NCBI RefSeq assembly: GCF_013488225.1
Contig: NZ_CP041238.1
Coordinates: 1,761,501-1,825,500 of the forward strand
DNA length: 64,000 nt
Direction of reading: 5' to 3'
From: Sinorhizobium mexicanum
GTDB taxonomy: Bacteria > Pseudomonadota > Alphaproteobacteria > Rhizobiales > Rhizobiaceae
The notes under the pieces were generated by a model. The model was not told the DNA's origin. It saw only the letters and a program-made list of their open reading frames with translations, and made no database searches. Positions 52,516 through 60,893 of the stretch are shown here, piece after piece (the stretch's first letter is position 1; every line of letters starts with the position of its first letter). The translations under genes were made by a program, and so were the position numbers.

Positions 52516-53796
52516 TCAAGCCTCCTTGGCGGTGTCGCGGATAGCCTTCTCGAGTATGTTGAGGGCTTCGGAGAACACGCTGTCCTGAATGGTGATCGGT
52601 GCGAGGAAGCGGATTACGTTACCGTGGACCCCGCATGTCAGCAGAATCAGTCCGTTGTCGAGTGCCTTCAGCCTTACGGCATTTGCGAATTCCGGGTTAG
52701 GCGCGCCAGAACCGGCTACGTTGAATTCGACCGCGTTCATGAAGCCCGGGCCTCGGATGTCGGCGATCTGTGGCACCGCTTCGCGAAGCGAATCGAGTCG
52801 CTGCTTCAGTCGGTTCCCGAGCAGGTCGGCCCGTTCGTTTAGGCTCTCCTGCTCGATGACGTCGAGCACCGCATTGCCAGCGGCAACGCCTACCGGGTTT
52901 CCGCCATACGTTCCACCGAGACCGCCCGGGCCGGGAGCGTCCATGATATCCGCGCGGCCGGTTACGGCCGCGATCGGAAAACCGCCGCCGAGCCCTTTCG
53001 CCATGGTCGTGATATCCGCCGCAACGCCGTAGTGTTCCATCGCAAAATGCTTGCCCGTGCGCGCGAAACCGGTTTGCACTTCGTCGGCAATAAGCAGAAT
53101 GCCGTACTTGTCGGCCAGTTCGCGGAGCTTATGCATGAAGGCACGGGGAACTTCGTAGAATCCGCCTTCGCCCTGAACGGGCTCGACGATAAAGGCGGCG
53201 ACCCGGTTCGGATCGACGTCAGCCTTAAAGAGCTTGTCCAAGACCGACAGCGACTCTTCGACCGAGGTGCCGTGTAGCTCGACAGGGAAGGGGACGTGGA
53301 AGACATCACCCATCATCGCGCCGAACCCGGTCTTGTAGGGTACGACCTTGCCCGTAAGCGCCATGCCCATGAAAGTCCGGCCGTGGAACGCGCCCGTGAA
53401 GGCGATGACCGCCGAGCGTTTGGTGGCAGCACGAGCGATCTTGACCGCGTTTTCGACGGCCTCCGCTCCGGTGGTGACGAAGATCGTCTTCTTTTTGAAG
53501 TCGCCGGGCACGAGCGAGTTCAGGCGCTCCGCGAGCAGTACGTAGTTCTCGTAAGGCACTACCTGGTGGCAGGTGTGAGTGAAGCGGTCGAGCTGCTCTT
53601 TGACCGCCTCGATTACCTTCGGATGACGGTGTCCTGTATTGACAACCGCTATCCCGGCGGCGAAGTCGATAAAGCGGCGGCCCTCGATATCCCAGATCTC
53701 CGCGTTTTCTGCGCGTTCGGCATAGACCTGCGTTGTAACGCCCACTCCCCGCGAGATAGCTTCGGCGCGGCGGATGGCGATTTCGGTGTTCAGCAT
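52516..53796 (-). CDS. gabT: 4-aminobutyrate aminotransferase
   Basis: A 426-residue class III aminotransferase with the PLP Lys about 267 in [17 protein letters not shown], the Asp in [15 protein letters not shown] and [17 protein letters not shown]. Length and residue positions match GabT of E. coli. The product succinate semialdehyde goes to the adjacent GabD. It lies 30 bp downstream of the ETF-QO gene in a four-gene minus-strand operon. Related substrates (beta-alanine, 5-aminovalerate) cannot be excluded. Confidence 0.93.
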   Translation of the reverse strand: MLNTEIAIRRAEAISRGVGVTTQVYAERAENAEIWDIEGRRFIDFAAGIAVVNTGHRHPKVIEAVKEQLDRFTHTCHQVVPYENYVLLAERLNSLVPGDFKKKTIFVTTGAEAVENAVKIARAATKRSAVIAFTGAFHGRTFMGMALTGKVVPYKTGFGAMMGDVFHVPFPVELHGTSVEESLSVLDKLFKADVDPNRVAAFIVEPVQGEGGFYEVPRAFMHKLRELADKYGILLIADEVQTGFARTGKHFAMEHYGVAADITTMAKGLGGGFPIAAVTGRADIMDAPGPGGLGGTYGGNPVGVAAGNAVLDVIEQESLNERADLLGNRLKQRLDSLREAVPQIADIRGPGFMNAVEFNVAGSGAPNPEFANAVRLKALDNGLILLTCGVHGNVIRFLAPITIQDSVFSEALNILEKAIRDTAKEA

Positions 53797-53826
53797 GCAA
53801 AAACTCCTGGGTAGGATATGTCGGGA

Positions 53827-55488
53827 CTACATGTTCGGATAGACCGGGCCCTCGCCACCTTGGGGCGGTACCCACGTGATGTTCCCATTTGGGTCCTTGA
53901 TGTCGCAGGTCTTGCAGTGGACGCAATTCTGCGCGTTGATAACGAACACGTCTCTGCCGTCCTTCTCTACCCATTCGTAGACGCCGGCGGGACAGTAGCG
54001 GTTCGACGGACCTGCATAGATGTCGTGCTCGGACCGCTTTTGTAGATCCATGTCCTTCACCTTGAGATGAACCGGTTGGTTTTCCTCATGGTTCGTATTC
54101 GACAGGAAGACCGAAGACAGTCGATCGAAGGTGAGGACACCGTCCGGCTTCGGGTAGGCGATCGGCTTGTGCTTCGAGGCGGGCTCTAGGCTCTGCGCGT
54201 CGGTCTTGCCGTGCTTGAGCGTGCCGAAAAACGAGAAGCCAAAGAGCTGGTTGGTCCACATGTCGAGACCACCCAATGCGACGCCGACGGCCGTTCCGAA
54301 GCGCGACCAGAGCGGCTTGACGTTGCGGACACGCTTCAAGTCCCTGCCGATGTCGCTCGCTCTCCAGTCGTTTTCGATCTCCACGACTTCGTCGTTGGCG
54401 CGTCCTCCGACAATCGCCGCCGCAATTCGGTCTGCCGCCAGAATCCCCGAGAGAACGGCGTTATGGCTGCCCTTGATGCGCGGGACGTTGACCAGTCCCG
54501 CGGAACAACCGATAAGCGCGCCGCCCGGGAACGACAGTCTCGGGACGGATTGATAACCACCTTCGGTAATGGCCCGCGCGCCGTACGACACACGCTTGCC
54601 GCCCTCGAAGGTGCCGCGGATGGCAGGATGCGTCTTGAAGCGCTGGAATTCTTCGAACGGATACAGGTAGGGATTCTTGTAGTTCAGGTGAACCACGAAA
54701 CCCACGGCCACCATGTTGTCTTCAAGGTGGTAGAGGAAGGAGCCGCCGCCCGTGGACATGCCGAGGGGCCAGCCGAACGAGTGCTGTACCAGCCCCTGCT
54801 TGTGGTTCTCCGGCTTGACCTGCCAAAGTTCCTTAATGCCGATCCCGAACTTCTGCGGCTCGCGCCCCTTTGAAAGGTCATATTTCGCGATCAGTTGCTT
54901 GGCAATCGAGCCGCGCACGCCTTCGCCGATCAACGTGTATTTTCCGAGAAGCTCCATGCCACGCGCGAAGTTCTGGCCGGGCTCGCCGTTCTTCTCGATA
55001 CCCATGTCGCCCGTCGCGACACCCACAACTGCGCCATCTTCGTTGTAGAGGACTTCGACCGCAGCGAACCCGGGGTAGATTTCGACGCCGAGCTCTTCGG
55101 CTTTCGCCGCGAGCCACCGACAGACGTTTCCGAGCGATACGATGAAGTTCCCGTGGTTGTTCATTAGGGGCGGCATGGCGAAATTCGGCAACCGAACGGA
55201 GCCCGCAGGACCGAGGAGCAGGAACTGGTCATCCGTGACCTCTGTCTTGAACGGATGGGCGGGGTCATCTCGCCATCCGGGCAGGAGATGGTCGATGCCG
55301 ACGGGATCAACCACCGCACCGGACAGGATATGCGCGCCGACTTCCGCGCCTTTCTCCAGTACCACGATCGAAAGGTCCGGATTTACCTGCTTCAGTCGAA
55401 TCGCGGCCGATAGCCCGGCAGGCCCACCGCCGACGATTACGACGTCGAATTCCATGCTCTCGCGATCGAGGCTCGTGTCCATGTTCAC
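53827..55488 (-). CDS. electron transfer flavoprotein-ubiquinone oxidoreductase
   Basis: A 553-residue ETF-QO (ETF dehydrogenase). The FAD site is FDVVIVGGGPAGLSAAIRLK and the ubiquinone/membrane segments fall in the middle (GVRGSIAKQLIAKYDL; VGFVVHLNYKNPYLYPFEEF). The C-terminal [4Fe-4S] domain has CPAGVYEW and NCVHCKTCDIKDPNGNI. It takes electrons from ETF and reduces quinone at the inner face of the membrane. It serves the ETFs encoded at 35888-37579 and probably 62457-63999. Its position next to gabT and an NMO-like gene is unusual. Confidence 0.95.
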   Translation of the reverse strand: MNMDTSLDRESMEFDVVIVGGGPAGLSAAIRLKQVNPDLSIVVLEKGAEVGAHILSGAVVDPVGIDHLLPGWRDDPAHPFKTEVTDDQFLLLGPAGSVRLPNFAMPPLMNNHGNFIVSLGNVCRWLAAKAEELGVEIYPGFAAVEVLYNEDGAVVGVATGDMGIEKNGEPGQNFARGMELLGKYTLIGEGVRGSIAKQLIAKYDLSKGREPQKFGIGIKELWQVKPENHKQGLVQHSFGWPLGMSTGGGSFLYHLEDNMVAVGFVVHLNYKNPYLYPFEEFQRFKTHPAIRGTFEGGKRVSYGARAITEGGYQSVPRLSFPGGALIGCSAGLVNVPRIKGSHNAVLSGILAADRIAAAIVGGRANDEVVEIENDWRASDIGRDLKRVRNVKPLWSRFGTAVGVALGGLDMWTNQLFGFSFFGTLKHGKTDAQSLEPASKHKPIAYPKPDGVLTFDRLSSVFLSNTNHEENQPVHLKVKDMDLQKRSEHDIYAGPSNRYCPAGVYEWVEKDGRDVFVINAQNCVHCKTCDIKDPNGNITWVPPQGGEGPVYPNM

Positions 55489-55567
55489 CGATTTCCGATA
55501 AGTTAATGGGCAGACGCCGAAGCGCCTGCCGCCAGAGAGTTGAGCCGCTCAGTCCAAATCAACGTAA

Positions 55568-56686
55568 TTAGTACGAGGTGACGCTCTGCAGCTTGTCGAC
55601 TGCCTCGACGTACTCGTTCAGCATGCGCTCAATTTCGGATTTGACGGTCGTATGCTCGTTCATATCACCGACGGCCTGACCGACAGAATAGGTCCAATAG
55701 TCGAGGTTACGGCCGCGCTCGGCCCGCTTGAAAGGATAGCCGTTCATGATCGACTGCATCGGCCAGTCGAGGGGTTTCGGCGAATCCGGCCGGTGCCATG
55801 CGTCCACATACTTCGTGTAAAGCATCCGGCCCTGCTTGCCCGTCATGGCCTTCGAGAGACGGGCGTCTTCCGAGACGGCCGCGAAAAGCTTTTCGCGCAT
55901 TTCGATGCTCAGGTCGCTTTCAGCGGTTCCAAGCCACAACGAACCCATCCAGACGCCCTGGCAGCCCAGCGCCAGTGCCGCTAGAATCTGTGAGCCGCGC
56001 GTCACACCGCCTGCCGCGAGAACGGGTATACCCTCCGCCGCGTCAACCACCTGCGGCCACAACACCATCGAAGCGATATTCCCGACGCTGCCGCCCGCTT
56101 CCGTTCCTTGCGCGACGAGAACGTCGACGCCGGCCGCCCTCTGTTTGGCGGCATGCTTCGCATTACCGACCAGCGCGCCAACTTTCACGCCCTTGCTGTG
56201 GGCTTCTTTCGTCACCCACTCCGGGGTGACCCCGAGCGCGCCTACGATGAAATTAACCGATTTCCGGCTCAAAACGATTTCAAGCTGCTCGCGGCTCTTC
56301 TTGTGCGTCATCGCCATCTTCCGCGCATACTCCACGAGGTAGGCGTCGCGATCCGCGTCCGAAATGTCGGCGATCCCGGCTTCGTCGAGAAGGTTCTTCA
56401 CGAAGTTCAAGTGTTCCTTGGGGATGAGCTTGCGGTATTCCTCAGGCGTCTTCTCCACGTCCTCGCCGCCGGTGCCGGGGAAGACCAGATCGACCGAGAA
56501 AGGCTTGCCTTCAACGCGCTGCTCGATCCAGTCAAGGGACATCTCGAGTTCTTCCGGCGTCATCCATGCCGCGCCCAAGGACCCCATGCCCCCGGCTTTC
56601 GTAACTGCAGCGACCACGTCGCGGCAGTGCGAGAAGGCAAAAATCGGCAGATCGATACCGAGAGTCTTCGTCAAATCCGTTTGCAA
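55568..56686 (-). CDS. nitronate monooxygenase family protein (NMO/2-nitropropane dioxygenase-like)
   Basis: An FMN TIM-barrel protein of about 372 residues. Features are LPIFAFSHCRDVVAAVTKAG, the FMN segment VDVLVAQGTEAGGSVG and LAAGGVTRGSQILAALALGC. The family oxidises nitronates such as propionate-3-nitronate, but also includes enoyl-reductase-like proteins. The TTG at 56686 is chosen because GGAGGG lies six bases upstream; the in-frame ATG at 56740 would begin only 10 bp from a palindromic operator. It opens the operon NMO-ETFQO-gabT-gabD. Confidence 0.85.
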   Translation of the reverse strand: MQTDLTKTLGIDLPIFAFSHCRDVVAAVTKAGGMGSLGAAWMTPEELEMSLDWIEQRVEGKPFSVDLVFPGTGGEDVEKTPEEYRKLIPKEHLNFVKNLLDEAGIADISDADRDAYLVEYARKMAMTHKKSREQLEIVLSRKSVNFIVGALGVTPEWVTKEAHSKGVKVGALVGNAKHAAKQRAAGVDVLVAQGTEAGGSVGNIASMVLWPQVVDAAEGIPVLAAGGVTRGSQILAALALGCQGVWMGSLWLGTAESDLSIEMREKLFAAVSEDARLSKAMTGKQGRMLYTKYVDAWHRPDSPKPLDWPMQSIMNGYPFKRAERGRNLDYWTYSVGQAVGDMNEHTTVKSEIERMLNEYVEAVDKLQSVTSY

Positions 56687-56749
56687 GTTAAGCCCTCCGA
56701 CGCTTTTCGGGATCCGCCGTTTAAAGTCCACCGGCCCCATGCATTTGTC

Positions 56750-56782
56750 TACTCATGAGTATAAATTACATTATCATCGGTA
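56750..56782. promoter_or_regulatory. tandem TACT boxes between the NMO and SDR operons
   Basis: TACTCATGAGTA (56750-56761) is a perfect 12-bp palindrome and the best copy in the window. TTATCATCGGTA (56771-56782) follows 21 bp on. On the minus strand the first box overlaps TATACT, a good -10 element for the NMO operon. The SDR gene starts 240 bp to the right, so both directions could be controlled. A 64-codon GTG frame at 56825-57019 in this gap has no recognisable family. Confidence 0.65.
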
Positions 56783-57021
56783 TGTTTGTAAAGAGGGGAT
56801 TGCGACGGTGACGCTTTTACCGCCGTGATCGACCATGCGAAAAACAGCAATCATCCCGATGAAGCCATTGCGCAATCCAAGGAGTACTGTATTGTACGCG
56901 CGGGTATGTTGTCGGATTTAGGAGGGGCGACCCCCGTGGTGGTTCCGTCGAAGGCCGATCGCATTCGTTTCAAGGGTCCCTTCGAGTGGACCGATTCTAG
57001 CGCAGCTGAAGGAGCTTGAGC

Positions 57022-57810
57022 ATGTTCGACTTTAAGGGAAAAGTTGTTGTTATTACAGGCGGCGAAACGGGGATAGGTGCCGCAACTGTCGAAGCATTCG
57101 CTCGTGCAGGGGCTGACGTGACGATCGCCGGATACCTGGAAGACAAGGGACAGGAAGTCGTCAGCGCGCTCGCGTCCGAGGGCTTTACGGTCGATTTCAT
57201 CCAGACCGACGTCACGCAGGAAAGCTCGATTAACAACTTCGTTGATGCCGTTACCAGAAAGCACGGCCGTATCGACGTGCTCGTTAACAATGCGTCCATC
57301 TTTGACGGTTTTGCTGGTGCCCTCGATACCTCGAACGCGCTGTGGGACCGCGTCATCGATACAAACCTCCGCGGCACTTTCTACTGCTGCCGTGCGGTCC
57401 TCAAGGACATGGTGGCCCGCGGCGAGGGCCGAATCGTAAACGTCGCTTCAGTCGGCGGTATCATCGGCGGGGCCGACGGTCTGGCATACACGGCTTCGAA
57501 ATTCGGCGTAATCGGTCTGACCCGACAGATGGCCGTGGAATTCACCAAGGCGGGCGTATGGATCAACGCGGTTTGCCCCGGCATGATCCAGACGGACATG
57601 CGTGGAAACTCGGCCCGTATTCTCGGCGGCGATGCCCCGAACATGGCTCGCGGGGTTGGCGTAAATCCCGATGCGCTGAAGCGGGTTCCCGCTGGCCGTA
57701 AGGGCGTTCCGCTGGATATTGCGAACGCCATCATGTTTGCGGCGTCTCCCTACGCTGGCTACATGGCTGGGCACTCGCTCGTAATCGACGCAGGCTGGAC
57801 AATCCAATAA
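57022..57810 (+). CDS. short-chain dehydrogenase/reductase (SDR)
   Basis: A 262-residue classical SDR. The nucleotide motif is VVITGGETGIGAATVEAFA and the structural motif NNAS is present. The catalytic Ser-Tyr-Lys are about Ser143, Tyr156 and Lys160 in NVASVGG and AYTASKFG. The ATG at 57022 has AAGGAG upstream; a TTG at 57016 is also in frame. It likely oxidises or reduces a hydroxyacyl or keto intermediate. It is the first gene right of the divergent TACT-box region. Confidence 0.92.
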   Translation: MFDFKGKVVVITGGETGIGAATVEAFARAGADVTIAGYLEDKGQEVVSALASEGFTVDFIQTDVTQESSINNFVDAVTRKHGRIDVLVNNASIFDGFAGALDTSNALWDRVIDTNLRGTFYCCRAVLKDMVARGEGRIVNVASVGGIIGGADGLAYTASKFGVIGLTRQMAVEFTKAGVWINAVCPGMIQTDMRGNSARILGGDAPNMARGVGVNPDALKRVPAGRKGVPLDIANAIMFAASPYAGYMAGHSLVIDAGWTIQ

Positions 57811-57842
57811 CACTCACGGCCGTCGCCATTGGAAACCGAAAC

Positions 57843-58199
57843 TTGGCTCTCGTTCACGGGGGGCAAGCCGATATGCAGATCTCCGCAATCTGCGGTGACG
57901 GCCGTGTCATCGATCCGCCGGCGAGCGCGTTCTGGGCGGTTCTTTTTCTATTAGCGGAACTGTGTATGCGCGCGGTCGCGCGAGTGACTTCGCTGAAGCG
58001 GTTGGGAATTCAACTGGCCCGAATGGAAGTTCGATTTCCCGACCTATTTCGAAAGGTCGGAACTCCCGTCCCGCGGCGATTCGTCCGTGGCGGCTTTGAG
58101 TCGCCGCACACCTATGTACCGGATGCCAAGGCCGATCAGTCGAGCGTTATCAAGGCAGGCCGCAATACGGGCTTACCCGATAAGGATACTAAGTCATGA
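57843..58199 (+). CDS. hypothetical protein (doubtful)
   Basis: A 118-codon frame with a TTG start (an ATG is at 57873) and no recognisable domain. It contains one hydrophobic patch (FWAVLFLLAELCMRAV) and an Arg-rich remainder, and it overlaps the nitroreductase start by four bases. A CCGACCT/AGGTCGG hairpin (58039-58060) lies within it. The gap of 385 bp between the SDR and nitroreductase genes may equally be non-coding. Confidence 0.25.
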   Translation: MALVHGGQADMQISAICGDGRVIDPPASAFWAVLFLLAELCMRAVARVTSLKRLGIQLARMEVRFPDLFRKVGTPVPRRFVRGGFESPHTYVPDAKADQSSVIKAGRNTGLPDKDTKS

Positions 58200-58912
58200 A
58201 CGAAGTTGTTATGGATCGGACAATGAGCCAGAACGTCTCTACACCGTATGATTCATTGCTATCGGTCGCCAAGGGCCGCTACTCCTGCAGGGCGTTCCAG
58301 AAGAGACCCGTCCCGAGAACCGATATTGACCGGATTTTGGAGGTTGCCCGGACGGCACCGTCGGACTGCAATACGCAACCTGCGAGTATGTTCATCCTGA
58401 GCGGCAGCGCCCTCGAAGCCCTGCGGGCTGAAATGTACGAAGCTGCCGCCACCGGTCGGGAACGTACATCCGACGTGCCCCCGATCGGGACCTATACGGG
58501 GGTTTTCCAGGAACGGCGTCGAGAGTGCGGCTTGTCGCTCTACAATGCGGTCGGTATCCAGAAGGGCGACCGCGAGGCGTCAGGTAGACAGGCGCTTGAA
58601 AACTTCCGTTTCTTCGGTGCGCCGCATCTGGCGGTGGTCACGGTACACAATGATCTGGCAGAGCGCGGCCTGTTCGATACAGGCATCTACCTCGGGCACT
58701 TCCTGCTCGCAGCGCAGGCGCTCGGAGTCGCGGCAGTTCCGCAAGGCGCGATCGCGCATTATGCGGACGTTATCCGTAGACACGCTCCGATTGCTCCCGA
58801 GCTTCGTGTGGTTTGCGGCGTGTCGTTCGGCTACGAGGTCAAAGATCACGCAGCCAACAGCTTCCGCACGGATCGCGTCGAAATCGCTGACAGCGTTGTA
58901 TTCGTTGATTGA
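58196..58912 (+). CDS. nitroreductase family protein
   Basis: A 238-residue FMN nitroreductase-fold protein. RYSCRAFQKRPVPRTDIDRI and ARTAPSDCNTQPA carry the usual FMN-binding Arg and Ser/Asn residues, while LGVAAVPQGAIAHYADVI and VVCGVSFGYE form the C-terminal half. It uses NAD(P)H to reduce nitro groups, quinones or enones. With an NMO-like gene on the other side of the operator region, nitro-compound metabolism is possible, but the family is too broad to be sure. Confidence 0.9.
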   Translation: MNEVVMDRTMSQNVSTPYDSLLSVAKGRYSCRAFQKRPVPRTDIDRILEVARTAPSDCNTQPASMFILSGSALEALRAEMYEAAATGRERTSDVPPIGTYTGVFQERRRECGLSLYNAVGIQKGDREASGRQALENFRFFGAPHLAVVTVHNDLAERGLFDTGIYLGHFLLAAQALGVAAVPQGAIAHYADVIRRHAPIAPELRVVCGVSFGYEVKDHAANSFRTDRVEIADSVVFVD

Positions 58913-58939
58913 AAAGGGAAGGGGGCGGACGCCGCGGCG

Positions 58940-59578
58940 TCACGCTCCCCGCGCGACGCCCTTGATGAGCTGGTCCGCGAATGCGGACGCGACGTCTTCT
59001 GCACTATACTTAGACGATCTGCGGAACCACGTGTATGGCCAATTGCAAGCGCCGATAACGCAGCAAACAGCGAGGAAGGGGTCCGTTTCACGAAACTCCT
59101 TGGACGCGATGCCCTGCGAATACAGGTCCTGAATCTGCTTGTTGTATTTCCGACGATTAGACGTAACCGCGGCGCGCTGCTCCTCGGTCAGCTCGTTTTC
59201 GTCGCGGTTGTAGATCGTTGACCAATCCTGGTGTTCCATCACGTTGAGCGAGTGCATCTTGACGATCTTCGCAAGTAGCTCCGTGGGAGTTCCACCGGAA
59301 CTCAGCGCTTCTTCCAGACCCTTCGCGTAGGTATGGTCGATCTTCTCGAAAATCCTCCAAAGGATCTCGTTCTTGTTTTTCATATAGTAATAGACGATGG
59401 ATTTGGTGAAACCCATTTCAGCGCTAATATCGTCAACGGTAACGGCGCGGAAGCCACGCGCTGCGATCAACCGGGCGGCAGCGTCGAGAATCTCCTCTTG
59501 GATCAACTCGGTTTTCTGCTGCTTAATTCTGCCCCGGATATTCGGCTTCGAAGACTCTTGCGGTGCGTCCATGTCCAT
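58940..59578 (-). CDS. TetR/AcrR-family regulator, acyl-CoA-responsive type (KstR2/PsrA-like)
   Basis: A 212-residue repressor. Helix-turn-helix: VTVDDISAEMGFTKSIVYYY after EEILDAAARLIAARGFRA. The C-terminal domain ends in CCVIGACNWPYTWFR and SAEDVASAFADQLIKGV, a pattern seen in KstR2/PsrA-like regulators whose known ligands are acyl-CoAs. The gene is preceded within 40 bp by two TACT-type boxes, so it is the best candidate for the protein that binds the boxes found across the window. The assignment of regulator to boxes is inferred. Confidence 0.9.
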   Translation of the reverse strand: MDMDAPQESSKPNIRGRIKQQKTELIQEEILDAAARLIAARGFRAVTVDDISAEMGFTKSIVYYYMKNKNEILWRIFEKIDHTYAKGLEEALSSGGTPTELLAKIVKMHSLNVMEHQDWSTIYNRDENELTEEQRAAVTSNRRKYNKQIQDLYSQGIASKEFRETDPFLAVCCVIGACNWPYTWFRRSSKYSAEDVASAFADQLIKGVARGA

Positions 59579-59584
59579 CAGGTG

Positions 59585-59616
59585 CCTCTATGAGTATGTT
59601 TTCGTTCTTTACGGTA
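59585..59616. promoter_or_regulatory. tandem degenerate TACT boxes upstream of tetR
   Basis: CCTCTATGAGTA (59585-59596) and TTCTTTACGGTA (59605-59616), 20 bp apart, each with an intact right half. They begin 7 bp from the tetR start codon on the minus strand and overlap a possible -10 (TATACC). This suggests autorepression with weaker sites. Confidence 0.45.
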
Positions 59617-59724
59617 TAAAAAACCGAAACACAAGCTTTATCGCCGTCCTAACCGGTTTGCCCAACGAGAGCGCTTGAAACCTGTTCATGCTAAACCGTT
59701 GTTGCCATTGAGGCTTCTCTTGGT

Positions 59725-60888
59725 TCATGTATTGTATGACCCGGCGTGCCACTGTTTCTCCGCCTTCCAGTTCGGAGAGAGAGTGGAGAAGCGTTCGAGG
59801 CCGAGTCCTTTAATGGGAGCGTTGGTCGCCCCGTTTAACGTAAGTTCGGACATGGCAATCCCGATCGCGGGGGCCATGCCGAAACCGTGTCCCGCTCCCG
59901 CCGCAACCAGCAGTCCCTCGGGATGGTCGAACCGGTGGATAATGGTTTTCTGATCGCGCGTGATATCGAGCACCCCGGCCCAAGTGCGCAGCAACTGCGC
60001 TCCTTTTGCTACGGGGAAGGCTTCGATCATGCGACGGACAAGGTTCCGGACGATCGGGGTGTTGGGTTTGTTCGGCTCGCTGTCCGCGTCCACGTCCACC
60101 CACTCGTGCGGGCCGCCGTTCGCGTGGAGGTTTCCACGCCTCGTCTGCCGGATGGACAGCCCGTTCAGCCCGATAAAGCCAACCTCATACATTGGTGGCA
60201 GGGGAGTGGTTACAAGTGCTTCGAGGCGCACGGTGGCCACCGGGAACAGGACGCCGAACGGCTCGAGGAGCTTTGCGTTATAACCACCCGCGCAGAGAAC
60301 GACGCGCTCGGCGTATAGGTCGCCGGACTTGGTCTTCACGCCTTTCACCTTTCCTGCTTCCTCGATGACCGAATAGACCGGAGTATGCTCGAGGATGGTC
60401 CCGCCATGGTCCTGGAAGGCCCAGGCGAACGCTTGCGACACACGCTGCGGGTTCGCATGACCGGAGCGAGGCGTGTACAGCCCGGCGCGCGTTTCCGGCG
60501 AAAGGATGGGTATCAGCTTGCGACAGGCGTCCGCATCAATTAGCTCGAAGCCGAAGTCGGCGCGCGTGAATGCCTTGTAGGTTCCCTTGAGCTCTTCGAC
60601 CTGCTTGTCGGAGAACGCCACCCAAAGGCGTCCCTTCTGCGTCCACTCCGTTGGATAGCCGAGTTCCTCATCCAGAGTGTCCCACAGCTTTTCGGCCATT
60701 CCGGCGAGCGGGGCTTCATCCGGATCGTCGGCGCGGAGGCTCAGGTAACCGGTTGCCCGCGAGGACGCTTCGTATGCTACCGAGCCACGATCGATGACGA
60801 GTACACGTGCCCCGGATTTTTGTGCATGGTATGCCGTCGAGAGGCCGAGGAGGCCGGAGCCGACGACGATCACGTCGTAATTGTTCAT
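59725..60888 (-). CDS. FAD-dependent amine/amino-acid dehydrogenase (DAO family, OoxB/HcnC/SoxB-like)
   Basis: A 387-residue flavoprotein. The N-terminal Rossmann motif is YDVIVVGSGLLGLSTAYHAQ and the C-terminal FAD segment is GLLVAAGAGHGFGMAPAIG. Family members oxidise sarcosine, glycine, D-amino acids or opines. It ends the minus-strand run etfB-etfA-BFD protein-DAO protein, starting five bases after the stop of the BFD-domain gene. In opine oxidase and HCN synthase the same two kinds of subunit form one complex, so a heteromeric dehydrogenase donating to the adjacent ETF is likely. Confidence 0.88.
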   Translation of the reverse strand: MNNYDVIVVGSGLLGLSTAYHAQKSGARVLVIDRGSVAYEASSRATGYLSLRADDPDEAPLAGMAEKLWDTLDEELGYPTEWTQKGRLWVAFSDKQVEELKGTYKAFTRADFGFELIDADACRKLIPILSPETRAGLYTPRSGHANPQRVSQAFAWAFQDHGGTILEHTPVYSVIEEAGKVKGVKTKSGDLYAERVVLCAGGYNAKLLEPFGVLFPVATVRLEALVTTPLPPMYEVGFIGLNGLSIRQTRRGNLHANGGPHEWVDVDADSEPNKPNTPIVRNLVRRMIEAFPVAKGAQLLRTWAGVLDITRDQKTIIHRFDHPEGLLVAAGAGHGFGMAPAIGIAMSELTLNGATNAPIKGLGLERFSTLSPNWKAEKQWHAGSYNT

Positions 60889-60893
60889 CTTCT

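Noticed and set aside
56825..57019. 64-codon GTG-start frame before the SDR gene
   Set aside because: No ribosome site, no similarity that I recognise, and it lies in the operator region; probably leader sequence.
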